This document shows positions 6,830 to 17,006 of a stretch of DNA of 64,000 nt, piece after piece; the first letter of the stretch is position 1, and each line of letters opens with the position of its first letter. The position numbers and the translations under genes were made by a program. This DNA is from CBDDGJ01 sp965199285 (lineage in GTDB: Bacteria > Pseudomonadota > Alphaproteobacteria > RS24). The notes under the pieces are model-generated. The model was not told where the DNA came from. It ran no database searches and worked only from the letters and a program-made list of their open reading frames with translations. The stretch covers positions 1,984,001 to 2,048,000 of the forward strand of contig OZ240687.1 in NCBI GenBank assembly GCA_965199285.1, given 5' to 3'.

Positions 6830-9800
6830 ATGAGGGACTATCTGTTTCCAACGAGAATTATCCGTGCATGTCTGTCAGCGCTTTTAGCGGTGTCACTGCC
6901 AGCTATGGGTTATGCCAACCCAACCGGCGGGCAAGTGGTTGGCGGCTCTGCCAGCATTGCCGAAACAGGCACGAAGCTTGATGTCACCCAACATAGCCAC
7001 CGCGCTGTGATTGATTGGCGCAGCTTTGATATTGGGGTGGATGAGCATACCCAATTCCACCAACCCTCTGCTGATGCTGTCGCGCTAAACCGTGTGAATG
7101 CTATTGACCCCTCTCGCATTGCTGGTCAGTTAAGCGCGAATGGGAATGTCGTTCTCATAAACCCCAATGGGGTGTTTTTTGAAGGCACAAGCCGCGTTGA
7201 TGTGAATGGCATTGTTGCGGCCACCGCCAATATAGATGCGGATGCGTTTATGGGGGGTCTAATTATTTTGATATTACCGGCAACCCTGATGCAGCGATTA
7301 TAAATAGAGGTATTATCGCGGTTAAGGAAGCGGGCCTTGTGGGTCTGGTGGCGCCATCGGTGATTAATGAGGGGATTATCCAAGCCAAGCTCGGGCGGGT
7401 GCAATTATCCTCTGGTGATACGGTGACGGTGAATTTCCATCATGATGATTTATTGCAAGTGGCGGTGCATGATGAAGATATAGAACAACAATTAGTGAGC
7501 AATAGCGGCACATTATCGGCGCAAGGCGGTACAGTTGCGATGACGGCAGCAGCCGCCACCCAAACCATTAATGCGTTGATTATGGCAGGCGGGGTGGTTG
7601 AAGCCAATACTGTGGCACGTGGTGAGAATGGCGCGATTATTATTAAGGCAGAAGGTTCGAATAAGACGGATAAGGCAGGCGATAGTCGAGTGACGGTTTC
7701 GGGCAGGCTTGATGCCTCTGGTCGAGATGAAGGTCAGCAAGGCGGGGTGATTGAAGTTTTAGGCGACCATATTGCGATTGCCGATAATGCACTTATTGAT
7801 GCGCGTGGTCATAGTGCTACAGATTATGCAAAAGCGACAGATGGTAGCTCTGCCACCCTGCGGGCGGATAAGAGTATTGATAATGGTGTCCGCAGTGAAG
7901 CAGAGTTTCTAGCCCATAATAATCGTGCTGGTGGTTCGATTAAGATTGGTGGTGATTATTTAGGCAAGGGCGAGACGCAAACGGCGAAGACCGTGAATGT
8001 TGAAGCGGGTGCGGTTATCCTCAATGATGCGCTAGAAAATGGTGATGGCGGGCGAACAATTATTTGGTCTGATGATACAACCGAATATGCCGGTGTCACA
8101 CTTGCACGTGGTGGTGCGTCTGGTGGTCATGGTGGTTTCCTTGAGACTTCCGGTAAAATTAATCTGAAAGCGCATGGGGAGGTTGACCTCGGCAATCGGG
8201 CGGCGGGTTATGGTTTGGGGACATATTTACTTGACCCGGCCACGCTTACGATTTTGAATCGCACCGCTACAGCTGGCGCGAATCAGAGGACGACCGCACA
8301 AATTGAAGCCGATGCGGCGAGTGCGAATGTTGTTTTAACAGCTGATGGGGTGATATTTAATTTAACCGGCGACACACTAACGGTAACGGGTGAGCGGGCG
8401 CTTACGGTTATCGCCAGCAATGGTAATATACTAGATGATTCTGCCGGTACGATTACCAGCGAGGATGGGGATATTAGTCTTACTGCCGCTGGCTCTATTA
8501 ATCTGGATAGCACCAATTTAACTGGCACAGGTGATGGCTGGCTTCATTTAACCGCTAATGAGAATATTGACCTTGCGAATGGCGAATTTACCACAGATGG
8601 TGGCAGCGTGGTTATCACCTCCAATAGCAATAATAATAGTGGGTTTATTCGGCTTGTTGGTAGTACAGTCACGACAGATGGCGGTAATTTTATTGCAGGT
8701 GGTGGGCAAAACCCTGCAACCAGCGATTATGCGTGGGGTAATGCCGCGATTGGGGCGGGTGTTACCATTAATAACACAACCATCACAACCGGTGCGGGAG
8801 ATATTGTCATTCGCGGTCAGGGGCGTGACGATGATGCTACTTTGGATGACCTTTATGGTGTTCACATGCTGGGTTCTGCCGCGCTTGCCGTCACCACAGG
8901 TAATATTACCCTCACAGGGATGGGAGGAGATGGTAATGATAGCAATTATGGGGTGAATCTTGAGGGAACCATTCGGTCAACGGCAGCTGGTTCTGATGCA
9001 GGAACGATTACGATAACCGGTACAGGCGGTGATGGTAGCGATGGAAGTGATGGCGGGGGTAGTGATGATAATACAGGCGTTTTTATCAGTTCTTTGGAAA
9101 CCGTAAATGCTGATGTTAATATTACGGGTACAGCTGGTCGTGGTACCAGCAATAGTGGCGGGGTTCGTATTTCGACGATTCGATCTACCGGAACAGGTGA
9201 TAATGCCGGAAACATAATCATTAATGGACAAACATCCACAGATTCATCTTCCGGTGTCTATATGGTAGAGAATTCGGCGATAACCACAGTGGATGGTGAT
9301 TTATCGATTACAACTGCCAGTAATTCTGATGGGTGGGGGCTTCACAATCCTAGTGGGGATAGCGCTCAAATTCAGACCACGAATGGAGATTTAACAATTA
9401 CGTCTACATCGACGAACCGGCATGGAATATATTTGCTGGGAGCGTCTTCTTATATTCGTTCTATTGGCTCTGGTGATGTGACGATAATGTCAACGATCAC
9501 CGAAGGTGCCAATGATGTTGCGGTGTGGATTGATAGGGGTACAATTAGCTCCATGACAGGGAATATATCTATCATGACAGATATAGAGCCTTTACTGGCG
9601 ACCAGTCTTAATTATGGTGTCGGGCTTATAAATGGTGCGGATGTTACTTCCACAACAGGAGATATCTTTATTGCAGGTGATAGTACGGGTAATAATACTC
9701 TTGGGCTTTGGGTGGAACATGCGGGAACATTTATCGGGGGCGGAAATACCAGCGGTGACATTACGCTTCGTATAAATAATTATTCACTCAACAGCTCAAC

Positions 9801-12177
9801 TCAAATCCGTACGTCAGCGAGTATCACGATACAGCCATTTGATATTGATACCAAAACGGTTTATATAAGTTCCTCCGCTACGCCCCCCCCAAACCAATTA
9901 AACATCAATCTTAGGCTTAGGCAAAGACTGTCTGCCAGTCGATATATTTTTGGTCGTAGCGATGGCACAGGTGATGTGGAATTTCCAATCGGAATTAATT
10001 GGGGTGGTAGCAGAAATCTTACCCTTCAAACCGGCACGGGTTCGATTATTGTCAATGCTTTACAATCCAATCTCAGTAATTTTACAGCGTCAACCAATGG
10101 AACATTTAGTTTGAACAATCGTATAAGTGCTGGTACCATTAACATTTCGGCAGGGAACAATATTGAACTGGGTTCGCAAGGGCGGTTAACCGCCACACAA
10201 TCCTTAACCGATAATGTCATCCAGCTTAGCGCCGGTGGTGATTTTATCAATAATTATGGGGCAGGCGCATTGGAGACACAAGACACTTCATATTGGATTG
10301 TATATAGTGATAGCCCTGTTGATAATAGGCGAGGCGGGGTTTTGCCACATGAAAGCCTATTTGGGCAAGCAAATATTGCTGCCGCGATTAGTAATAAAAC
10401 GGCAGGCAGGAATGCTTTTGCGTATCAAACCTCAGCGCGCCCCACGCTCACCTATACGGCAATGGGTGCTTCGGTTGTATATGGGCAGCCTTATACAGGG
10501 GGCGCCACCAGCATCATTTATACAGGTGGCTTAGTTGGTGGTGACATACTCGCCGATATTGGGCAGATGGGTAGTCCAGGCCTCGCTGTGGAAACACATA
10601 ACTATTCCCCCGGGGATGATGTGGGCGAAATTTCTAACGCTTTTACATCTCGAAATTCGACTTTGAGTAATCCACTTGGATATACATATCAATTTGTTTC
10701 TGCTAACTTAACGGTTACGCCTGCACCCTTAACGCTGACCGCGAGTGATGCTTCACGCATCTATGGTGATGCCAATCCGAGTTTTAATGTAACGCCTGAG
10801 GGACTTGTGAATAATGAGCGTTTAGACGATGTTATTAGCGGACTGACTATTAGCACCACAGCGAGTGAAGATAGTGATGTTGGGACTTATAATATCACCC
10901 CTGCTGGCGCGACCGCCACAAATTATGCCATACGCTTTGTGGATGGGGAATTAACAATTAACCAAAAACCCATTGATTTCACGACGATTGGTCGTACGGT
11001 GACAACCAAGACTTATGATGCAAAAACAGCCGCCACGCTTGGCGGTACGGCACCAGCATTTGAAGCAGGGGCGATTTTGTTTAGTGATGAGGTGACACTT
11101 GTTTCCCCAAGCACTGGTACATTTGCGGATAAGAATGCAGGTGCGAATAAGATGGTCACGGTTTCCGGCTATAGCCTTAGCGGTGCAAAGGCGGGTAATT
11201 ATGCGCTTTCCCGCACCTCGCATAATGATTTACGCGGTGAGATTACCCGCAAAGAGATTTCGTTTGATGCGACAGGGTTTGTGGTTCAAACCAAAACTTA
11301 TAATGGCAATACAGAAGCGCAACTTATGGGGACAACTCCATCGCTTGTCGCGGGTTCGGTTGAATCTGATGATGCAGGCACGGCTGATAATTTGATGCTT
11401 ATTGTTCCCTCTACGGGTATGTTTGATAGTGCGAATGCAGGGCAGAACAAAGATGTGAGTGTTACATTTAGCCTTAGCGGTACGGATAGGGGTAATTACA
11501 CGCTGCAAAATTCGCAACGCACACTAACAGGTGAGGTTGAGCAGGCTTCCTTAACGCTGACCGCGAATGATGCTTCCCGCGTCTACGGTGATCCCAATCC
11601 TAGTTTTGATGTGACGCCTGAGGGACTTGTGAATAATGAGAGTTTAGATGATGTTATTACGGGGTTGAGTATTACCACAACCGCGAGTGAAGATAGTGAT
11701 GTCGGGACTTATGCTATCACTCCTGAGGGTGCGACAGCCACAAATTATGATATTCGCTTTGTGGATGGGGAATTAGAAATTACGCCTGCACCTCCCCCCT
11801 CCACGACTACGCCCACGCCTACTGTTTTTACGCTTACCCGCGCTACGACTCTCGCGGGCTTGTCAGAGCAAGAGAGCAATGATGATAACATGACCGCGCA
11901 ACCTCTTAACTCGGGTTTCGACAATACTGCTAATAACGATATTGTGCCGCCTATGGATGATAGTGATGTTAGCAATGATTATGATACGGATACTGATACT
12001 ATGGTTGACAATTACCAACGCAGTATTTCACAGCAATTAGGCATTCACTTTGAAACATTAGAAACGTTAAATTCTAATATTTCACAATTATTTTGTAATT
12101 CCGGCAGCGCTACAGGGACGGAGCAGGGGTGTAAAAACTTATTTACGTTGATAGACTTACAACCACTTTCTCCCTAA
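6830..12177 (+). pseudogene. two-partner-secretion (filamentous haemagglutinin-type) adhesin, split by one frameshift
   Basis: The first frame (6830-7303) holds a signal peptide (ending around ...MGYANP) and the TPS secretion domain with the hallmark VVLINPNGVFFEG. The second frame continues the same protein (SNYFDITGNPDAAI...) to 12177. The break is at G6 (7252-7257): a seventh G would restore one ~1,780-residue protein. The body is rich in beta-helix repeats (GDITLT-type). The C-terminal third has MBG/YDG-type domains (ASRIYGDANPSF, KTYDAKTAATLGG). The C-terminus has two cysteines (LFCN...QGCKN), as in HMW1-type adhesins that stay anchored. No TpsB transporter gene is visible in the window. 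Either a true phase-off/pseudogene or a homopolymer base-call error. Confidence 0.8.
10729..11782 (+). repeat. duplicated MBG-type domain in the adhesin gene
   Basis: Two 232 bp segments (10729-10960 and 11551-11782) encode near-identical domains starting LTLTASDASRIYGD and LTLTANDASRVYGD and ending FVDGEL. They are separated by two related but more diverged YDG-type domains. The high nucleotide identity indicates recent duplication or gene conversion, and the pair could recombine to change adhesin length. Confidence 0.75.
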
Positions 12178-12237
12178 TCTTAATTGTCACTATTAACAAT
12201 AAAGGGAGATTGTTATTACTGATTCCTTTCTCATTGT

Positions 12238-12279
12238 TATCGCTTTTTCTAGTGTCGTTATCGCTTTTTGTAGTGTCAT
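12238..12279 (+). repeat. 21 bp tandem duplication at the NERD gene start
   Basis: TTATCGCTTTTTCTAGTGTCG is followed directly by TTATCGCTTTTTGTAGTGTCA: two 21 bp units differing at two positions. In the NERD frame they code for VIAFSSV and VIAFCSV, doubling a hydrophobic segment. The first visible ATG (12278) overlaps the end of the second unit. Confidence 0.8.
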
Positions 12280-12949
12280 GATTGGTATCCTGCTTTACAG
12301 GAGCAATAAATACAAAGAGAAAGCTTATTACCAGAATACCGGAAACTCATATCTATCTGTCAAATATGATAAAGGGAAATATGGTGAATACCTGATCTAT
12401 GAACGTTTGCGGAAATTTGAAGATATTGGCGGGAAATTTTTGTTTAACATTTATGTCCCAAAATCAAACGGTGGCACGACTGAAATTGATATGCTCTTAA
12501 TATGCTCAAAAGGGGTGTTTGTTATTGAAAGTAAAAATTATGGCGGCTGGATTTTTGGCAATGAAGCACACAGGAATTGGACACAGATTTTCCCTAGAGG
12601 TAGAGGTCGCAGCCATAAACAACGCTTTTATAATCCGATAAAGCAAAACGCATCGCATGTAAGACATCTGAGAAATCTCATCGGGAGGAACATACCCATG
12701 CGATCAATCATTGTTTTTTCGGATAAATGCACTCTTAAAAATGTAACGGTAAATAGTGACGTGAGCGTCGTATATCGTCGCCATGTTTTATCTGCGGTTA
12801 ATCAGATATATGAAATGCAAACTGATTTTCTAAAGCAGGAAGAGGTGAACGCCTTGTATGACAAACTTTATCCATATACGCAGGTTTCTTTTGATACAAC
12901 GAACCAGCACGAAGGCAATATACAGAATTATGTGAACCCTAGTGCTTAG
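12278..12949 (+). CDS. membrane-anchored NERD (nuclease-related) domain protein
   Basis: At least 223 residues. After a short hydrophobic N-terminus the NERD domain starts with KGKYGEYLIYERL and continues through FLFNIYVPKSNGGTTEIDMLLI and GVFVIESKNYGGWIFG. This matches the PD-(D/E)xK-like core with the catalytic D and E-x-K (EIDMLL, ESKN). The frame is open further upstream without ATG/GTG/TTG. AAGGGAG at 12202-12208 followed by an ATT at 12215 could be a rare ATT start giving a full transmembrane helix that includes the 21 bp duplication. NERD proteins accompany nucleic-acid processing and defence genes, and the OLD/helicase pair is the next locus. The start is uncertain. Confidence 0.75.
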   Translation: MIGILLYRSNKYKEKAYYQNTGNSYLSVKYDKGKYGEYLIYERLRKFEDIGGKFLFNIYVPKSNGGTTEIDMLLICSKGVFVIESKNYGGWIFGNEAHRNWTQIFPRGRGRSHKQRFYNPIKQNASHVRHLRNLIGRNIPMRSIIVFSDKCTLKNVTVNSDVSVVYRRHVLSAVNQIYEMQTDFLKQEEVNALYDKLYPYTQVSFDTTNQHEGNIQNYVNPSA

Positions 12950-13373
12950 ATTATCAAGAACCTGTTGTACCGGAATTTAATACAAATTCAGCAATTCAAC
13001 TCGCCGAGTATGGTAACCCGTCCAGACCCTGAGGGAAACTTTGAGAACAGAGCATCAAGCATTTCATCCATAACATCACCAAGAATACCGCAACCCCCAT
13101 TGCTAGATAGTCTCCCTTCGTAGATTTTCTCCCCTTACCTGCCCGCACCATAAATTTTTTTTGGATGTGCGCAAGACTTCGCGATAGAGCAAGATATAAA
13201 TCACCCCCGCCACACCTCAACCATAAGATCAAGAAATTTATGTAACCCGCTAATAAAGTATAAATTAAAGAAAATTCATAAAAAACAAGGCGAAGCCTTG
13301 AAATCAACCCAGCCACCTCCCATATAAGTGAGATATTCATTCTATACAACCAACAAGAACAAAAGGAGAGAGA
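12950..13373. other. intergenic region upstream of the OLD/helicase operon
   Basis: No gene supported. A 117-codon minus-strand frame (12996-13349) is hydrophobic but has no ribosome binding site and no family resemblance that I can see. The operon promoter must lie in the right half. AAGGAG at 13364-13369 serves the GTG at 13374. Confidence 0.4.
13286..13300 (-). terminator. possible minus-strand terminator
   Basis: CAAGGC and GCCTTG pair around a three-base loop, and on the minus strand the stem is followed by six T. No minus-strand gene is visible to its right, so it may shield the region from antisense transcription or be chance. Confidence 0.35.
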
Positions 13374-13457
13374 GTGAAAATAAAAACTATATTAGAACAA
13401 ATTCTTGATTGGTCGCAAAAGCGTTCGATGTGGCAAAGAGGCGCTTTATGTATATAA
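13374..13457 (+). CDS. 27-residue leader peptide / truncated head of a defence ATPase
   Basis: A GTG at 13374 with a strong AAGGAG five bases before it opens 27 codons, beginning MKIKTILEQILDWSQKRS and ending WQRGALCI. The stop overlaps the start region of the OLD gene by 10 bases. The 'W(S)....WQ.DAL' pattern resembles, from memory, the N-terminal opening of several AAA-ATPase defence proteins, which then continue 'RRL'. Here the frame stops. It could be a scar of recombination that now serves as a translational coupler for the nuclease. Family resemblance is from memory and weak. Confidence 0.45.
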   Translation: MKIKTILEQILDWSQKRSMWQRGALCI

Positions 13458-15076
13458 CCAAGGTAAATATTGAGAACTTCAAATGTTATAAAGAAAAGTT
13501 CTCTCTGGAACTGAATCAGGGAGCCAATATCCTTGTCGGAAACAATGAGGCAGGAAAATCTACTATCCTTGAAGCTATACATTTGGCGCTTACGGGAATA
13601 ATGAATGGCAGGTACCTAAAAAACGAATTGTCTCAGTATCTTTTTAATAAAGAAATAGACAAGGCTTATATTACAAGCCTCAGCACTACATCACAATTAC
13701 CTCCACCCCACATCCTAATAGAAGTTTTTTTAGCAGGAGAAGAATGTCCTGAACTCGCGATCATGAAAGGAGCTAATAATAGCGACAAAAGTGACAATAG
13801 TGGTATATCGTTTAAAATTGAATTTGATGGCCAATACCAGTCTGAATATGAGGAGTTATTGAAGGCAGGAAACATAAAAACAATTCCGATAGAGTATTAT
13901 AAGGTAACATGGCGTTCTTTTGCTAGGGAAAGTGTCACCGCCAGAAGTATCCCTATAAAATCTGCACTTATAGATTCTTCCAGTGTTCGCTTACAGAATG
14001 GCTCGGATGTATATATCTCAAGAATTATTCGAGAAACGCTGGAAGATAAAGAGCGCGTTGCAATTTCACAGGCTCATAGAAAGATGAAAGAGTCTTTCAT
14101 GGATGAAAAATCTGTTAAGGATATTAATACGAAAATAAGTAATAGCGCGAATATCACGGACAAAAAGGTAGAAATATCAGTTGATTTATCCACCCAAAAT
14201 GCTTGGGAAATGAGTTTAATGACCTACCTAAATGAAATACCTTTTCATTATATCGGTAAGGGTGAACAAAGCATCGTAAAAACGAATCTAGCTTTGAGCC
14301 ACAAGAAATCACAAGAGGCCAACATTATTCTCTTAGAAGAGCCAGAGAACCATTTATCACATTCAAAACTGAATGAATTGATTCGGAAAATCGCTGATAG
14401 CCTTGAAAATAAACAAATCATTATATCGACACATTCCAGTTTTGTAGCCAACAAACTAGGACTAGATCACCTAATCTTGCTCAACGACTTGCAAAGCACA
14501 CGCATCAACGATCTGTTAGAAGATACAAAGGCATTTTTCTTGAAATTGGCGGGATATGACACCCTGCGGATGATTCTCTGCCAAAAGGCAATTTTAGTAG
14601 AAGGTGATTCTGACGAGTTGGTTGTGCAGAAAGCGTATATGTCTGAGAATGAGGGAAAACTACCGATAGAGAATGGGATTGATGTAATTTCCGTTGGCAC
14701 TTCATTTTTAAGGTTTCTCGAAGTTGCAGAGAAAATCAATAAAAGAGTAACAGTGGTCACGGATAATGATAATAACGTGGATGCTGTGAAGAAAAAATAT
14801 CAGAACTACCTTGGTAAGAATGCGAAGGAAAACATCACCATTTGTTTTGACGAGGATGTTAATAATGGTACTACATTAGAGCCGCAAATGCTTAAAGCCA
14901 ATGGTCTAGCTAAGATGAATAGAGTACTTGAAAAATCTTGCACGACTGACAATGAAATGCGTCACTTTATGACGAATAATAAAACAGCTTGCGCTCTCAA
15001 AATTTTTGACACCAACGAAGAAATCAAATTTCCCCAGTATATTTTAGATGCAATCAAAGCACGAAATGACCAATAA
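13448..15076 (+). CDS. OLD-family ATP-dependent endonuclease (class 2, GajA-like)
   Basis: About 542 residues from the ATG at 13448 (in-frame ATG at 13409 also possible, but the protein family starts like MYITKVNIENFKCYK). Walker A is GNNEAGKST (residues 31-39), Walker B is IILLEEPENHL (~294-304) and the H-loop is STHSSF (~327). A C-terminal TOPRIM domain follows with VEGDSDE (~383) and VTDNDNN (~437), the metal-binding acidic residues of OLD nucleases. OLD proteins paired with a UvrD-like helicase are class 2; the known defence example is Gabija, where GajA is a nicking nuclease controlled by nucleotides. The downstream helicase overlaps this gene by 11 bases, so they are one unit. Key residues are intact. 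An anti-phage role is inferred from the pair. Confidence 0.85.
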   Translation: MYITKVNIENFKCYKEKFSLELNQGANILVGNNEAGKSTILEAIHLALTGIMNGRYLKNELSQYLFNKEIDKAYITSLSTTSQLPPPHILIEVFLAGEECPELAIMKGANNSDKSDNSGISFKIEFDGQYQSEYEELLKAGNIKTIPIEYYKVTWRSFARESVTARSIPIKSALIDSSSVRLQNGSDVYISRIIRETLEDKERVAISQAHRKMKESFMDEKSVKDINTKISNSANITDKKVEISVDLSTQNAWEMSLMTYLNEIPFHYIGKGEQSIVKTNLALSHKKSQEANIILLEEPENHLSHSKLNELIRKIADSLENKQIIISTHSSFVANKLGLDHLILLNDLQSTRINDLLEDTKAFFLKLAGYDTLRMILCQKAILVEGDSDELVVQKAYMSENEGKLPIENGIDVISVGTSFLRFLEVAEKINKRVTVVTDNDNNVDAVKKKYQNYLGKNAKENITICFDEDVNNGTTLEPQMLKANGLAKMNRVLEKSCTTDNEMRHFMTNNKTACALKIFDTNEEIKFPQYILDAIKARNDQ

Positions 15077-16148
15077 CAAGCTCATAATTGCTGCAGCGGG
15101 GTCTGGAAAAACCCAAAACCTTATAGATAAGGCGCTGGGGGCATCCACTGATGCAAATATACTCATTACAACTTATACAGAAAATAACGAAGAGGAAATC
15201 AGAGAAAGATTTTTTAAGAAAAATGGTTGTATTCCCAAAAATGTTACCGTCAAAACATGGTTCTCTGTGTTGCTACAACATGGAGTTAGACCCTACCAAG
15301 GGCATCTTTATGAACCAGACATTAGAGGAATGATCTTGGTGAGTGGACAATCCACACAGTATAGCAAAGAGAGTAATATTGAACATTACTTGAACAGTGA
15401 AAAGAAAATATACTCTGATAAAATCGCCAAATTTGTCTACAAATGTAATGAGAAATCTAAGAACGCCATTATACGCCGACTCGAAAAAATTTACACGCAT
15501 ATCTTCATTGATGAAATGCAAGATCTAGCTGGGTATGACCTTGATTTTCTAAAACTACTTTGCCAATCTAAAATCAATATACTCTTGGTCGGTGATCCTC
15601 GGCAGGCAACATATTCTACCAACAATTCTCCAAAATATAAAAAATATAGGGGATCCGCCATCGTCGATTTCTTTGAAGATAAACAAATTAACATAGAGAA
15701 AGATGAAAAATCTTTGACAACTAATTATCGCTGCATACAACCAATATGTGAGTTGTCGAACGCCTTATTTCCAGACCAAAGCAAAACAACATCCGGCAAT
15801 AACAACGCTACGAAGCATGATGGTGTTTTTCTGGTTAAAAAGAAGGACACGCCAACCTACCTAGAAAAATATTCTCCAATTCAACTTCGCTTAAATAGGA
15901 AAACGCAAATAGATGAAAAGTACTCTGTAATGAACTTTGGAGAATCAAAGGGGCTCTCATTTGATAGGGTACTTATTTACCCTACCGAGCCAATCAAGAA
16001 ATGGTTAAAAGATCATAATGCAGAGTTAGACCCTACTAGCCAGTCAAAGCTGTACGTTGCAATCACACGCGCAAGGAAAAGCGTAGCATTTGTTTATGAT
16101 TACAAGGATGATGAGCAAATTGATGGATGTGTAAAATATACAGTTTAA
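15066..16148 (+). CDS. compact UvrD/Rep-like helicase (GajB-like partner)
   Basis: About 360 residues from the ATG at 15066, which overlaps the OLD stop; an ATG at 15048 is also in frame. Superfamily 1 motifs are complete: AAAGSGKT (I), IFIDEMQDL (II), LVGDPRQATY (III), TNYRC (IV), SKGLSFDRVLIYPT (V) and LYVAITRARKSVAFVYD (VI). It is shorter than typical UvrD (~720) or B. cereus GajB (~490), so accessory 1B/2B domains must be reduced. The segment TWFSVLLQHGVRPYQG between motifs I and II appears characteristic of this short family. It likely senses DNA ends or stalled phage replication and activates the OLD nuclease; this role is inferred from Gabija. Confidence 0.83.
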   Translation: MTNNKLIIAAAGSGKTQNLIDKALGASTDANILITTYTENNEEEIRERFFKKNGCIPKNVTVKTWFSVLLQHGVRPYQGHLYEPDIRGMILVSGQSTQYSKESNIEHYLNSEKKIYSDKIAKFVYKCNEKSKNAIIRRLEKIYTHIFIDEMQDLAGYDLDFLKLLCQSKINILLVGDPRQATYSTNNSPKYKKYRGSAIVDFFEDKQINIEKDEKSLTTNYRCIQPICELSNALFPDQSKTTSGNNNATKHDGVFLVKKKDTPTYLEKYSPIQLRLNRKTQIDEKYSVMNFGESKGLSFDRVLIYPTEPIKKWLKDHNAELDPTSQSKLYVAITRARKSVAFVYDYKDDEQIDGCVKYTV

Positions 16149-16553
16149 TTAGTACGCAGCCGCTCTTTCAACTTCTGTGTAACCAGTGACATCAAAATCA
16201 TGAAAGGGTGTCTTTTTATTCACTCATAGTGCGCTGGTGTAATCTTTGTCGTTAAATCTATTATTCAGGATATGCTATATCACTACCTCTATTCATTTTC
16301 TTTTTTCCATGGTGCGTGGGGGATTTTGGGGCGTGGGAGATTTCGGAGCGTGGTGTTTTGGTGCGGGTGGTGTGTGCGGGCGGGGATTGGGTATGAGTGG
16401 TTTTTGTTTTGCCAGTTTTCTGTTTAGATGCCAGAGATGGTTTTTCTTCTCTTACTTTCGGGGTGCGGGCGGCGATGATGTAATCTGGTTTTGTTTGCAA
16501 ACCCAGCGCGATGGTTTGGCGCGATAGGGACGGACATTTCACTTTGGCTAGAA
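16149..16553. other. intergenic region after the defence operon
   Basis: No supported gene. Two overlapping frames of 93 codons (16246-16527 plus, 16261-16542 minus) are products of a skewed G/T-rich tract and have no ribosome binding sites. The minus-strand one is a low-complexity Lys/Thr/Pro-rich peptide. The stretch looks like eroded sequence next to the HEPN relic. Confidence 0.4.
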
Positions 16554-16792
16554 ATGCCGCCTTTCCGGTTTGAACTGTTGTAGCGCGCCTATATCGAGAT
16601 ATCGAGGCGCGCTATTCAAAGCACTATAAGATTAGCAACGAGGGTCTCGACTGGCTCAACGGCCATATCACCCTCTTGCACGAACGCATTGAAGCGGCAT
16701 GCAAAAAAGTCCAAACCAATGATACAGAGATAAGCCGCCTATTTTTTGGGTTTTATATACATAACTATATGATTTATTTTAGAACAAATTAA
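16554..16792 (+). pseudogene. relic of a HEPN-domain protein
   Basis: Translation gives PPFRFELL, a TAG stop (16581-16583), RAYIE, an 8 bp tandem duplication (ATATCGAG twice, 16591-16606), then ARYSKHYKISNEGLDWL and ITLLHERIEAAC in another frame. Joined, this is the C-terminal end of a HEPN protein ('FELLKRAY.EARYS.HY.I..EEL.WL'), a family I recognise by this signature. The AAG lysine codon has become TAG and the duplication shifts the frame, so two independent lesions are visible. The N-terminal two thirds are missing. HEPN proteins are RNases or nucleotidyltransferase partners in toxin-antitoxin and defence systems. Confidence 0.65.
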
Positions 16793-17006
16793 TGAACCGA
16801 TAATCACAGAAAAGAGATATTAAATTACCAGAATATGTAATTGTTAGTTCAAAAAATCAATTTCAAGAGGTGTTATATAGTTAGGTATATAAGAACCGTT
16901 TATTTACATATTAACGAATCCTTCTCATGCAAAATAGCTTGATTTTCGGAGAATAGGTCAATTAAAAGGCCTTACTCCAAGTGTTGGGGCAAAGAAGGTT
17001 TTTGAA

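Noticed and set aside
12996..13349. 117-codon hydrophobic minus-strand frame
   Set aside because: No ribosome binding site, no recognisable domain; it overlaps the 5' region of the defence operon and looks like chance in AT-rich DNA.
16246..16542. Opposed 93-codon frames on both strands
   Set aside because: Both come from a skewed G/T-rich tract; low-complexity products and no start signals. One strand could hide a degraded gene, but nothing supports it.
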